From: an uncultured Thermoguttaceae bacterium
GTDB taxonomy: Bacteria > Planctomycetota > Planctomycetia > Pirellulales > Thermoguttaceae
Direction: 5' to 3'
Length of the DNA stretch: 63,047 bases
Assembly: GCA_934725735.1 (NCBI GenBank)
Contig: CAKVCP010000001.1
Span: forward strand, 1-63,047
Shown here: in pieces, positions 36,801 through 44,739 of the stretch
How positions within the stretch are numbered: position 1 is the stretch's first letter
How the letters are laid out: every line of letters starts with the position of its first letter
Program-made: the position numbers and the translations under genes
The notes under the pieces: model-generated
Database searches by the model: none
Told to the model about the DNA's origin: nothing
What the model saw: the letters and a program-made list of their open reading frames with translations, nothing else

Positions 36801-37346
36801 TAAGGCCCACTGTGATCCGTCGGCGAGGACGACTTTCAGTTCGCGAACGCTCTCATGAGGAGAACCGTAGCGCAACCATCGAGGCCCGATATTGTCGACG
36901 GAAAGAATACTGCCGATCGTTCCCGTCGGAACGTGCCCCGAACTTGGCGCGAAGAACGCTCCATGCGAGCGACGAAGAAGTTCGTTGACGCGTTCGCGCA
37001 CCGCGCCGGGCTGCGCGCGCACGTAATCGTCCCCCGCCTGCAACGCGCGCTTCATGTGACGCGAAAAATCGAGGATGATCCCCGAACCGATGGAGGCGGC
37101 GGAACCGCTTGTTCCCGAACCTCGACTGTGAACGGAAAGCCCCTTTTCAACCGCGTATTGCACGACGGCGGAAACGTCTTGCGCCGTTTTGGGCCAGACG
37201 ACCGCGCGCGGACGTTCCTCAAAGGGACTCCCGTCGCTCGAATAGAGTTGGCGAATGACGTCGTCGCAACGCGCGTCCCCGTAAATTAGGCCGCGCAGGT
37301 CTTCCTGAAGACGCGCTTGACTCGCGGTCAACGGTTCTTGCATCAT
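33867..37346 (-). CDS. YdiJ-like FAD-linked oxidase / Fe-S dehydrogenase
   Basis: The 1,159-residue fusion has an N-terminal FAD_binding_4 domain (RPRAVVWPKTAQDVSAVV, HSRGSGTSGSAASIGSG, residues about 45-245). An FAD-oxidase C-terminal domain extends to about 590. Two Cys-rich segments follow: CTGCGRCRIRTPETRLCP near 705, and CLRCRLCLTECP near 770, a ferredoxin-like cluster. A CCG-type domain (GCCGFACFAGFSRKR) lies near the end. This matches membrane-associated D-2-hydroxyacid dehydrogenases such as YdiJ; the substrate (D-lactate, D-2-hydroxyglutarate or similar) is uncertain. The gene starts 3 bp after the epimerase stop, with AAGGAAG inside the epimerase 3' end, so the two are coupled. Confidence 0.9.
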   Translation of the reverse strand: MMQEPLTASQARLQEDLRGLIYGDARCDDVIRQLYSSDGSPFEERPRAVVWPKTAQDVSAVVQYAVEKGLSVHSRGSGTSGSAASIGSGIILDFSRHMKRALQAGDDYVRAQPGAVRERVNELLRRSHGAFFAPSSGHVPTGTIGSILSVDNIGPRWLRYGSPHESVRELKVVLADGSQWALKNYPAAADALPTAWRALAPENAEHAFRAQFLNVVAAETQGVDPLLELRQSGKGPDSPDGLLCGLDFDDGYGIRSFRSDFVRNEYFLRVFGDGAHELRSLIKKEPWRSALLALRDAIPYLDAEQRRSRPCRCGYALRDVVRFGFNPTRFFTGSEGTLGIITEATLATFETPPASAATILLFDSIDRAVRAVPRVLDFDPTLCDLLDSRVVALTREWDSRFEETFPQGTEAALVVELDADSSDVLRSKMEILQHVARKELGSFGRWLAYAPEERGIFRELLQKSSCARLRVAPSFQIFPYWDDVQVPVDKAADFLSDVHALLKRAELVYSVSGHIGNGQLSIQPLLPYDVEEERRALALSDEFENLALSYGGEIGSARGNGRVRTASLTKRFPKLSRAFVNVKDAFDPCNTLNPDCVVSPEMRRLVREDRLFSDAHVAATPRQDASPSVGAPEEDDDILAPESDAALRESSLHSRNVKRRAPYVKGATEIGAWKTQAAARRADPLEYQLAWDPELVSAPARQCTGCGRCRIRTPETRLCPAFRHMPEEDASCRGKANLIRGVLDGALPLTTMTRGVALEIGRHCLRCRLCLTECPAQVDASRLAFRIRSAYVAAAGMSFSELCVSRVDLLLSAASLVAPLVNQALRNKLVRRIIERALGLAYARRLAPLAARSQTNAVLKRGQDSRKLVVALAQTQASIEAPAVATRKARKVALFADVYERRFDPELLESALAILEKNRIQARILPTPRSAGQTSFALGDLDRAENFAVKNIAAFREAMRDGSTIVALEPSAAACVVKDYPYFCDDPDAQAVYGNIVDFCGYLARLDALSELNRDDLQPIPEVKTIGYHAPCAALALSGKATSSATNAQTLLGLIPGVEIHRLERGCCGFACFAGFSRKRYYESLQLGGRLFLAARRRELQLCSSECSFCALQLAQGTTRKRTSGPPVVHTIKALAVSYGLLSKESAVTTTYSPEDFEE

Positions 37347-37349
37347 ACG

Positions 37350-38453
37350 CTATTCTTCCTTTGCCGATTCGCTTTCCGCGCGATATTCTTTGAACCACCG
37401 CGCGAATTGACGCAATCCTTCGCGAATTGTCGTTTGGGGGGTAAATCCGAAATCGCGTTCCAGAGGGCGCGAATCGGCGTATGTTTCAAAGACGTCTCCT
37501 GGTTGCATCGGGACGAGTTCGCGCCGCGCGTTAAAGTCGTAATCCGCAGGGAGAACCCCGGCGTCGACGAGCTCTTCTTGAAGGACGGTCATGAATTCGA
37601 GAAGGTTTTCAGGGCGTCCGCCCCCGATGTTGTAGAGCGCGGCTGGCGCGATAGGGAGCCCGTCGTCTCCGCGCCGACGCGAGGGCGCGGAACGCATGAC
37701 GCGGACGACCCCCTCCACGACGTCGTCGACGTAAGTGAAGTCGCGACGGCAGTTTCCGTAATTGAAGAGTTTGACCGTCTCGCCGCGCGCGAATTTCTCC
37801 GCCGCAGAATAGTAAAGCATGTCGGGACGCCCTGCGGGGCCGTAGACCGTGAAGAAGCGCAACCCCGTCGTGGGAATATCGTAAAGCTTCGCGTAAGAGT
37901 GCGCTAGAAGCTCGTTCGACTTCTTCGTCGCCGCGTACAACGAAACTGGTTCGTCCACCGGATCCCCGACGCTGAACGGAATCTTTTTGGAGCCCCCGTA
38001 AACGGACGAGCTCGACGCGTAAACCAAATGCTCGACGCCTTTTTTCCCGCCGTCGTAGCTATGTCGGCACGCTTCGAGAATATTGACGAATCCCACGAGA
38101 TTCGATTCGACGTAGGCGTAGGGATTTTCCATGCCGTATCGAACGCCCGCCTGCGCCGCGAGATTGACGACGACGGCGAAGGAATAGTCCGAAAAGAGAT
38201 CGTCGATAAAAGACTTGTCGGCGATATTTCCGAGTATGAAACGCCATGAAGAAGACGAGCGCCGCGCTTCTTCGTCGAGGATTTTGAGGCGATAAGATTT
38301 GAGGGAAGGGGAGTAATAGTCGTTGAGATTATCGATTCCGACGATATTTGCGCCTTCGAGATCGCGAAGTAGCCGCGCGACAAGATTGGAGCCGATGAAA
38401 CCGGCGGCTCCGGTAACGAGGACGGGGATGGAATTAAGGTTGATTTCTCTCAT
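37350..38453 (-). CDS. NAD-dependent UDP-glucuronate 4-epimerase-like protein
   Basis: The 367-residue short-chain dehydrogenase/epimerase has the NAD-binding GAAGFIGSNL near residue 16 and catalytic YAATKK (the YxxxK pair), plus RFFTVYGPAGRPDM. Its IDNLNDYYSPSLKSYRL segment is typical of the GAE/CapI group that interconverts UDP-glucuronate and UDP-galacturonate for surface polysaccharide. It lies between the GspK-like gene (44 bp) and the YdiJ-like gene (3 bp). With the galacturonokinase-like kinase elsewhere in the window, uronic acid metabolism is a plausible theme. Confidence 0.9.
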   Translation of the reverse strand: MREINLNSIPVLVTGAAGFIGSNLVARLLRDLEGANIVGIDNLNDYYSPSLKSYRLKILDEEARRSSSSWRFILGNIADKSFIDDLFSDYSFAVVVNLAAQAGVRYGMENPYAYVESNLVGFVNILEACRHSYDGGKKGVEHLVYASSSSVYGGSKKIPFSVGDPVDEPVSLYAATKKSNELLAHSYAKLYDIPTTGLRFFTVYGPAGRPDMLYYSAAEKFARGETVKLFNYGNCRRDFTYVDDVVEGVVRVMRSAPSRRRGDDGLPIAPAALYNIGGGRPENLLEFMTVLQEELVDAGVLPADYDFNARRELVPMQPGDVFETYADSRPLERDFGFTPQTTIREGLRQFARWFKEYRAESESAKEE

Positions 38454-38497
38454 ACAGACCTTTGAAGGAATGGGGCGGACGGAAGCGTCGCGCCGCG

Positions 38498-40813
38498 TTA
38501 CTTGTTCGCGTTTGACGCCGCGCCCTCCCCGGAGGAGGAATTGAGGGACTGATTGCGCGATTGCCGATCGGAGCGCGAACTTTGGAGCGCCTGCAAGAGT
38601 CGGTCGCGCCTTGACGTCGACGATTCTTGCGTATCCGCTGTCGTCGCGGTTGGCGCCTCGGCGGTTGCGTCGGCGCTTTCTTGGACAGAGGAGGGGGGCG
38701 CGTCGCCGGTCGACGTTTCCGACGCGGTGGGGGAGTCCGTCGTCGAAGACGAACCGAGGGATTCGTTGCGCGATTGCCGATCGGCGCGGGAACTTTGGAG
38801 GGCCTGCAGGAGTCGATCGCGCCTTGAGGAGGACGCGTCTTGAGCGCCGGTCGTCGCCGGAGAGTTCGTCGCGTCGACAGCCGTCGCGAGCGGATCGGTT
38901 CCCGTCGCGTCGCGAGCGCCGTCGGCGGCGATAAATGAGTCTCCGAGGGGCGGTTGCGCCGTCGCGTCGAAGTCTGACGTCGGCGAAACGCCAGTAGCGA
39001 TTTCTACCGCCGCAAAGGGATCTTCGTTAGAAAACGCGCCGAGGTTATATCCGGAACTATGGCTTGTCGCGTCGGGAAAGTCTTGAACGGCCTGCCAGTC
39101 GAGTTCGGAGACGCCAAAGGAGGCGTTGGGATCCGTCGTCGAGGTCGTGTTTCCGCCTAGGAGAACCGCGTCGGAGAAGCCTTTGCCGAGGGAGGTGAGA
39201 TCTTTGTAAAAGACCTGGCGCGGTGGAACGGTGGTACCGTCGACGACGACTTCGGCGCGAGTCGTTTCGTCGGAGTCGTCGAGAAAACCGACGATCTGGC
39301 CGCGAAAGACGTCGCCGCGACCGGTCGTCTTATTATAGAGCTTTTTCATGACGTCGAGCGTGACGACGCCTTTGGCGTAAAGCCAGATTGCGTGACGATA
39401 TTCGCTTGGCGTCGGTTCGGCGGGATCGGGTCGCGCGTCGAGAATCCGCTGCACGTCGGCGTTCGCGAGTCCAGGGAGCGCGGCGAGAACGGGTCGGGGC
39501 GCGGCGTTGACGTTGACGCGCCCGACGATCGTCGTGGTCGGACTCGTCGACGCGTAATCGAGGAGCGTCATAATCCGGTTGATATTGGCGTTGGCGGCGC
39601 TGTCGAGAAGGGGCGACGCGAAATCGACGTCGTTGATCTGAACGACGGCGCCGACGACGTCGAGGGGCGTCGCGAGTTGCGTTGTTGCGGCGACGCTATA
39701 GTCGAGGGGCGCTTGAGCAAGGGGCGCGACGTTTGCCGTAGCGGCGGGAGTCGCGAGACGCGAGGCGGAGCGACCGTAACCGCGTCGCGTCGGCGCGGCG
39801 TCTTCTTCTGGCGCCTTCGGACCGTACTGACGGTATAGAACGATGAATTTCGCGAGATCGGCTCCGACGCGCGATTCGAGTTCCTGATAGAGGAACTGAA
39901 GATCGTCGACGTTCAAATTGACACGCGCTTCGCCTTTGGGATCGACGTCCTTTTCCGCGCTAAAGACCGTGAGGAGAGTGTTCCAAGGCGCGGTGATCCC
40001 TTCGCTGTTTTCATTTCCTATACTTGACGCGACGCCGCGCAACGAGCCTCCGAGCGTCGATTGCGATTCGTTTCCCGAGGACTTTTCCGTGTTGTACGTA
40101 TAGTTTTCGTCCGCCCCGTAAAGTTGGGTGCGCGTGACGCCGCGCGCGAGGAGCAGCTCTTCAAGAAAGACGGGCGTCGCGTTTCGCGGGCTGTACGGCA
40201 AATTGCGCTGCGAATAGTAAGACGCTTCGGCGCCGTTTTGACGCGGATTTTCGTCGGGATCGATCCAGTCGAGGATCGAATCGGCGGCGGTCGGGGTCAT
40301 GCCGGGAAGTTTCATGAGCGCGTTTCGGCCCGCTCCCGCTTCTTCCTTCTCCCATTCTAGGACGGCTTGAAGATTGAGACGCGACGATTCGTCGACGAGC
40401 CCGTAACGCGCGCCGGTGATCGTCGAATCTTCGAGTTTAGGGGAGAGTATTGTAAAGCGCGACGAATCGGCGCCCCCTTCGCTTCTGTCGAGAAGTTGCG
40501 CGGCGCAAAAGAGTTGGGGATTGTTGTAGAGTCCGCCCTTTTTGTCGCGTTCCGTCTGATTCGTTTCGACGCACGCGGAGAGATATACGACGGCGGACCG
40601 CGCGACGCCGCGGACGAGTTCTTCGCGTCCGCGCGTAAAGGTCGCTTCCTGCTCCGTCTTCATGAGCGTAAGAAGAGCGGCGCCGCTGAGCGTCAACGCG
40701 GTGAGAACAAGGGTGACGATCAGAAGCATAACGCCGCGCCGCGCATCTCGCGGAAGGGCGCCGCGCTTGACGACGATCCTGTCGGCGCGTTGTAAACGTC
40801 TATTGTCGTTCAT
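38498..40813 (-). CDS. GspK-like general secretion pathway pseudopilin
   Basis: The 771-residue protein has an N-terminal basic stretch and one membrane segment (GVMLLIVTLVLTALTLSGA, about residues 27-46) followed by Lys/Glu, as in type IV pilin-like proteins. A helix-hairpin-helix region follows, with LPGMTPTAADSILDWIDPDENP near 160-190 and YSPRNATPVFLEELL, both typical of GspK, the pseudopilus tip protein. A second such region includes LAALPGLANADVQRILDARP near 450. The Ser/Thr-rich C-terminus holds two copies of RRDRLLQALQSSRxDRQSRN. Its ATG overlaps the stop of the upstream gene (TAATG), so translation is coupled. No other type II secretion gene is present here. Confidence 0.85.
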   Translation of the reverse strand: MNDNRRLQRADRIVVKRGALPRDARRGVMLLIVTLVLTALTLSGAALLTLMKTEQEATFTRGREELVRGVARSAVVYLSACVETNQTERDKKGGLYNNPQLFCAAQLLDRSEGGADSSRFTILSPKLEDSTITGARYGLVDESSRLNLQAVLEWEKEEAGAGRNALMKLPGMTPTAADSILDWIDPDENPRQNGAEASYYSQRNLPYSPRNATPVFLEELLLARGVTRTQLYGADENYTYNTEKSSGNESQSTLGGSLRGVASSIGNENSEGITAPWNTLLTVFSAEKDVDPKGEARVNLNVDDLQFLYQELESRVGADLAKFIVLYRQYGPKAPEEDAAPTRRGYGRSASRLATPAATANVAPLAQAPLDYSVAATTQLATPLDVVGAVVQINDVDFASPLLDSAANANINRIMTLLDYASTSPTTTIVGRVNVNAAPRPVLAALPGLANADVQRILDARPDPAEPTPSEYRHAIWLYAKGVVTLDVMKKLYNKTTGRGDVFRGQIVGFLDDSDETTRAEVVVDGTTVPPRQVFYKDLTSLGKGFSDAVLLGGNTTSTTDPNASFGVSELDWQAVQDFPDATSHSSGYNLGAFSNEDPFAAVEIATGVSPTSDFDATAQPPLGDSFIAADGARDATGTDPLATAVDATNSPATTGAQDASSSRRDRLLQALQSSRADRQSRNESLGSSSTTDSPTASETSTGDAPPSSVQESADATAEAPTATTADTQESSTSRRDRLLQALQSSRSDRQSRNQSLNSSSGEGAASNANK
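38550..38614 (-). repeat. GspK tail repeat, second coding copy
   Basis: About 65 bp encoding SRRDRLLQALQSSRSDRQSR, nearly identical to 38761-38826. Confidence 0.85.
38761..38826 (-). repeat. GspK tail repeat, first coding copy
   Basis: About 66 bp encoding SRRDRLLQALQSSRADRQSR. The two copies are 211 bp apart and separated by Ser/Thr/Ala-rich codons. Confidence 0.85.
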
Positions 40814-42645
40814 TATTCTTCGTGTAGGTAAGCGCGTCGAATTGCGGCGAGCTTATAAAGCGTTGGTTTCGGTTTCTTATCGACCCCAAGAAGCCCGGAG
40901 GTCGGCGTAAAGTTCTCCGGAGATTCGATCTCGGAGGAGCATGAGACTTCGCGGAAACTCGATTCGTCCGACGCGAGATCGACCTCGTCGTACTTTTCTT
41001 CTTCGAATTCGTCGTCGCCGAGTTCGTCTCCAACCTCGTCGACTTCGTCGTAGACGTCGGAGATTGGGGCGTTGTTCGAGGGGACGGACGTCGTTTCTTC
41101 GGAATCGCTGTAGAAGACGCTTGTCGTCGACGCGTACTCATTATAACTCATTTGCGGCGCATCTTGCCATCGCGTCCATATAATTTCGTCGACTGCGCGT
41201 CGCGTGAGCGCGGTGGAATAGAATCGCCGCGCTGTTTCTTGCTGCATTTGAGGGCTCCAGAGGAGCTCTTCGAGGGGTTTGGCTTCAGCGCGGGATTCGC
41301 GCGTGAAGAAGCGGCGTTTTCTTTCTTCTCCGAAGGGGGAAGCGGTTAGAAGACGGTTGGAATCGGCGCGATTAGGGCGCCCTGCGGGGGATTCGCTCGG
41401 ACAGGAAAAAGCGACCGCCAAGGGAACCCCGCCGATCGACCAGCGTTCGAAGAAACGGTGCAACTCCATTGGATCGCGCGGCGCCGTCGTGGCGGGTGTG
41501 AGTCCGAAGTTGGCTTCAATGTAGTATCCGTGGAACGCGCGTCCTCTGGAGAGTTGGGCGGCGAGCTCTACGGGGGGCGCCAGTTGGTCGTTTTCGAAGC
41601 GCGCGTAGTCTCCGAAGGCTTGTTCGAATCCTAGAAAGATTTGAGCGCCTGGAAATCTGGCGACAATTTCTTTTTTGGATTGAATTGCGGCGAGAAGTCG
41701 AAATTCGAAAGTGGGGCGATTGGGGACGTTTTCAACGTTTGTCGCGACGATCCATCGGGAGACGTGCGAACCGACCGAGTCGATAGCGGAACTGAGGTAT
41801 CGTTCGAATTCGCGCTGAAGTTGTTCCGCAGAGACGTTTTGCGCGCGTAAATGCTCGGGCAAATCGGAGCCCCAGCGGACAAGGGGGCCGAGTGTAATTT
41901 TCAGGTTTCTTCGACGAGCGTCGCGCAAGACCTTCTCGACGCGTCCCCAGTCGTAGCGTCCGCCGCATTCGACGTCGCGCCAATTGACGCGAATATTGAC
42001 GGAGGAAAAGACGGACTCGAGAGACGCGCGGCGTTTTGCTTGAGGGGAGAAGAGGGCGTCGAAGGAGTCGAGCCATTCGTCGTTGGCGTCGACGGCGAAG
42101 GAGAAATTGGTCGACCATTTTGCGGCGTTTCTTCGCGCCGCGAGCGCTTGCGTCAGGTAATATTCGTTAAGCTTTCTCGAAATTTCGCGCAGCTCGGTGA
42201 AAAGCTTGACGGTTCTTTCGTCGAAATCATGTTCGTCGTCGTTTGTCGTGACGAGTTCGGCGAAGAGACGCGCGCGTTTTCTGATAGCGACGCGCAACCG
42301 CATGGGCAGCACTAGTCCCGCGGCGCCCCAGTCGGCGCGTTTTTTCTGTATTCTCGAGAGTTGTCCGCGCGACAATTCAAGGAAGAGTGAACGTCTTTTT
42401 CGTCCTGAGGGGAGTAGCTCGGTCGAGGCGTAGAAGAAACCGCCTTCGCCGTCGGAACATGGGGCGTAGAGGGACGCGGAAGTATCGGCGTCGTAAACGG
42501 CGACGAGTAGATTGCGCCGATCGTCGATTTCGTCGACGCGAATTTGCGTTCTCGCCGGTCGTCGTCCGCGCAAAGCGACAAACGCGCGTCGCGCAAGCTC
42601 TGCGGCGAGGAGATGTTTGGGGTAAAAAAAGAAGAAGACGCCCAT
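40813..42645 (-). CDS. GH10-like TIM-barrel protein of unknown activity
   Basis: The 610-residue protein has an N-terminal beta-rich region and a barrel-like region from about residue 200. VNIRVNWRDVECGGRYDW, LKITLGPLVRW and the ending GLLGVDKKPKPTLYKL resemble GH10-type glycoside hydrolases. The acid/base position reads WIVATNVEN rather than WDVVNE, and where the nucleophile strand should give TELD it reads AFSCPSE, so activity is doubtful. A very acidic stretch (EVDEVGDELGDDEFEEE) lies near residue 555. No convincing signal peptide or ribosome-binding site is seen, and the start is uncertain. It is translationally coupled to the GspK-like gene. Confidence 0.65.
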   Translation of the reverse strand: MGVFFFFYPKHLLAAELARRAFVALRGRRPARTQIRVDEIDDRRNLLVAVYDADTSASLYAPCSDGEGGFFYASTELLPSGRKRRSLFLELSRGQLSRIQKKRADWGAAGLVLPMRLRVAIRKRARLFAELVTTNDDEHDFDERTVKLFTELREISRKLNEYYLTQALAARRNAAKWSTNFSFAVDANDEWLDSFDALFSPQAKRRASLESVFSSVNIRVNWRDVECGGRYDWGRVEKVLRDARRRNLKITLGPLVRWGSDLPEHLRAQNVSAEQLQREFERYLSSAIDSVGSHVSRWIVATNVENVPNRPTFEFRLLAAIQSKKEIVARFPGAQIFLGFEQAFGDYARFENDQLAPPVELAAQLSRGRAFHGYYIEANFGLTPATTAPRDPMELHRFFERWSIGGVPLAVAFSCPSESPAGRPNRADSNRLLTASPFGEERKRRFFTRESRAEAKPLEELLWSPQMQQETARRFYSTALTRRAVDEIIWTRWQDAPQMSYNEYASTTSVFYSDSEETTSVPSNNAPISDVYDEVDEVGDELGDDEFEEEKYDEVDLASDESSFREVSCSSEIESPENFTPTSGLLGVDKKPKPTLYKLAAIRRAYLHEE

Positions 42646-42990
42646 ATTTGTCAGACTTGTGGAACGCGCCGTTCTTCCAATTTGAACTTCTACGCTGAAG
42701 CTTCATTACCGTAGCGCGCCGCGCGCGTATCGACGTGCCATTAAAATATATATCACAACGACGTTAGAATCAATTGACCGGAGTGGGAAAGCGGCGATAT
42801 TTTCCTAAAAATACAAATTTTTATCAAGTGATGTTAAAATTTGTCGAAAAAACAGAAAAAGCGGATAAATTTTTCCGTCTTTTCACAATAGTGTATTTGC
42901 ATTGCTACTGTTTTTGACTATAATAATCGCGAAAAAGGTTGTTTTACTCCAAAACGACAATATCAATATTTAACTATCAGGAGATGTTTC
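42646..42990. other. Divergent intergenic region
   Basis: An AT-rich 345-bp spacer between the minus-strand GH10-like gene and the plus-strand oxidoreductase. It holds the promoter listed next; nothing else is recognised. Confidence 0.6.
42897..42924 (+). promoter_or_regulatory. Promoter of the Tat-exported oxidoreductase
   Basis: TTGCAT (42897-42902), a 16-nt spacer and a perfect TATAAT (42919-42924). This is the best-formed promoter I see in the window and leaves a 5' leader of about 60 nt. Confidence 0.7.
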
Positions 42991-44499
42991 ATGAGTTTGC
43001 AGACTTCCCGTCGTGATTTCCTTAAAGCCTCGACGATCGCAGGCGTTGGTTTCATGGTTGGCGCTGGCAACAGCGTTCAAATTGCGCGCGCTTCCGCGCT
43101 TCAAGGCATTGCGCTCGCCGGTATCGGCGTCGGCGGCAAGGGCTCGAGCGATATCGATCAGGCCGCTCTTTACGGCAAAGTCGTCGCTCTGTGCGACACC
43201 GACCGCAACACGTTGGCCGGTAAAGCGAAGACCTATCCTGACGCCAAGACCTACACCGATTACCGCGAACTCTATGCGGAAATGATGGACAAGATCGACG
43301 CCGTCACGGTTAGTACTCCTGACCACATGCACACGATCATCACCGCCGAAGCCCTCAAGGCTGGCAAGCACGCCTACACCCAGAAGCCTTTGACCCGTAC
43401 GATCGGCGAAGCTCGTTATCTTGGTTATCTCGCCAAGAAGTACGGCGTTTGCACGCAAATGGGCAACCAGGGTTCTTCTCTTGACGCGATGCGTCGCTGC
43501 GTCGCGCAGGTTCAAGCCGGCGTTATCGGCGAAATCAAGAAGGTTCACATCTGGACCAACCGTCCGGTTTGGGCTCAGGGCCCCAATCGCGATATGACGA
43601 TGGAAAAGTTCATCGCCCAGACGAAGAAGGAAGAAGACGACGCCGAATTGATCGAAGATTTGATCAATGAAAAGAAGGAACAGGTCGCCGCCGCCCTCAA
43701 GAAGATTGACTGGGACGCTTGGATCGGCACCGCTCCGAAACGCGAATTCTGGCCCGGCATCTACCACGACTTCCAGTGGCGCGGTTGGTGGGACTTCGGT
43801 TCCGGTTCTCTCGGCGATATGGCTTGCCATACCGCGAACATGCCTTACGGCGCCGCCGAACTCAAGTTCCCGACCGAAGTTGTCGCCGAATCCTCCGGAC
43901 ACGACTTCAACTCCTTCCCCGCCTCCAGCAAGATCTGGTTCCAGTTCCCCGCGACCGAACATCGCGACGCCATCGAAGTCACCTGGTTCGACGCCAAGAC
44001 CAAGCCGGACGCCGCTCTCTTCGAAGAATACGGCATCAAGAACCCGACCGACTCCGGTTCTATCATCATCGGTACCAAGGGCGTCGCTTACAGCCCGGAC
44101 GACTATGCCAATAGCTATCAGCTCCTCGCCAAGGGCGGCGACAAGATCGCCGAAATCGAAGGCGTTGAATGGCGTAAGGCTCCTGAAGACGAACACTCCG
44201 GAAACTTCGACGCGCGCAACAAGCTCGAATGGGTCACCGCTATCCACGAGAACAAGCCCGAACTCTGCTGGAGCAACTTCCCGGACTTCGCCGGCCCTCT
44301 CACCGAAACGATCCTTCTCGGAAACCTCGCCGTTTGGGCCGCTCCCAAGGCTGGCGAACGCGGCGAAACCATCAAGTGGGACGCCAAGAAACTCGAAGTC
44401 ACCAACCTCTCCGAACTCAAGACCCCCGGCGTCGCCGAACTCGTTCGCCCCGAATACCAGAACGGTTATGAAAAGATCGATTGGTCCTTCATTGGTTGA
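42991..44499 (+). CDS. Tat-exported Gfo/Idh/MocA oxidoreductase
   Basis: The 502-residue protein has a twin-arginine signal (SRRDFLKASTIAGVGFMVGAG), so it folds in the cytoplasm and is exported. The mature part has the family Rossmann fold (IGVGGKGSSDI and VVALCDTD) and the modified EKP motif as TQKPLTR near residue 130. The end reads FPDFAGPLTETILLGNLAVW, as in many planctomycete paralogues. Codons end mostly in C (TTC, AAC, GAC, CTC), unlike its neighbours, which suggests strong expression and fits the good promoter and AGGAGA ribosome-binding site. A terminator follows. The substrate is unknown, probably sugar-related. Confidence 0.93.
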   Translation: MSLQTSRRDFLKASTIAGVGFMVGAGNSVQIARASALQGIALAGIGVGGKGSSDIDQAALYGKVVALCDTDRNTLAGKAKTYPDAKTYTDYRELYAEMMDKIDAVTVSTPDHMHTIITAEALKAGKHAYTQKPLTRTIGEARYLGYLAKKYGVCTQMGNQGSSLDAMRRCVAQVQAGVIGEIKKVHIWTNRPVWAQGPNRDMTMEKFIAQTKKEEDDAELIEDLINEKKEQVAAALKKIDWDAWIGTAPKREFWPGIYHDFQWRGWWDFGSGSLGDMACHTANMPYGAAELKFPTEVVAESSGHDFNSFPASSKIWFQFPATEHRDAIEVTWFDAKTKPDAALFEEYGIKNPTDSGSIIIGTKGVAYSPDDYANSYQLLAKGGDKIAEIEGVEWRKAPEDEHSGNFDARNKLEWVTAIHENKPELCWSNFPDFAGPLTETILLGNLAVWAAPKAGERGETIKWDAKKLEVTNLSELKTPGVAELVRPEYQNGYEKIDWSFIG

Positions 44500-44540
44500 T
44501 CTTCTGTTAGCCCTTTAGGGATTTAACTCTTGAAATAAAA

Positions 44541-44573
44541 GAAGGCCGTACGCTTAGGCGCGCGGCCTTTTTC
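44541..44573 (+). terminator. Terminator after the Tat-exported oxidoreductase
   Basis: An AAGGCCG / CGGCCTT stem with a 14-nt loop is followed by a T-rich tract. Confidence 0.85.
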
Positions 44574-44739
44574 TTTTGAACGTTCTAGCTGACGAAAGAT
44601 AAAAAGCGACCCTAATTGCGAAATCGGCTTGCGCTTACGGAAAATGTTACATTCTAGAGTGATTCTCTTCGGATGATCTATTGGAAAGAGAGTTATCTCT
44701 GCGACACAATATCCGCGCTCGCTACAGAGGAGGTTTGGC

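Noticed and set aside
38550..38826. A mobile or CRISPR-like repeat on the plus strand.
   Set aside because: There are only two copies and both are in frame inside the GspK-like gene, so it is a protein repeat.
42970..44247. A 425-codon open frame antisense to the Tat-exported oxidoreductase.
   Set aside because: It mirrors a highly biased gene with a promoter and ribosome-binding site on the plus strand.
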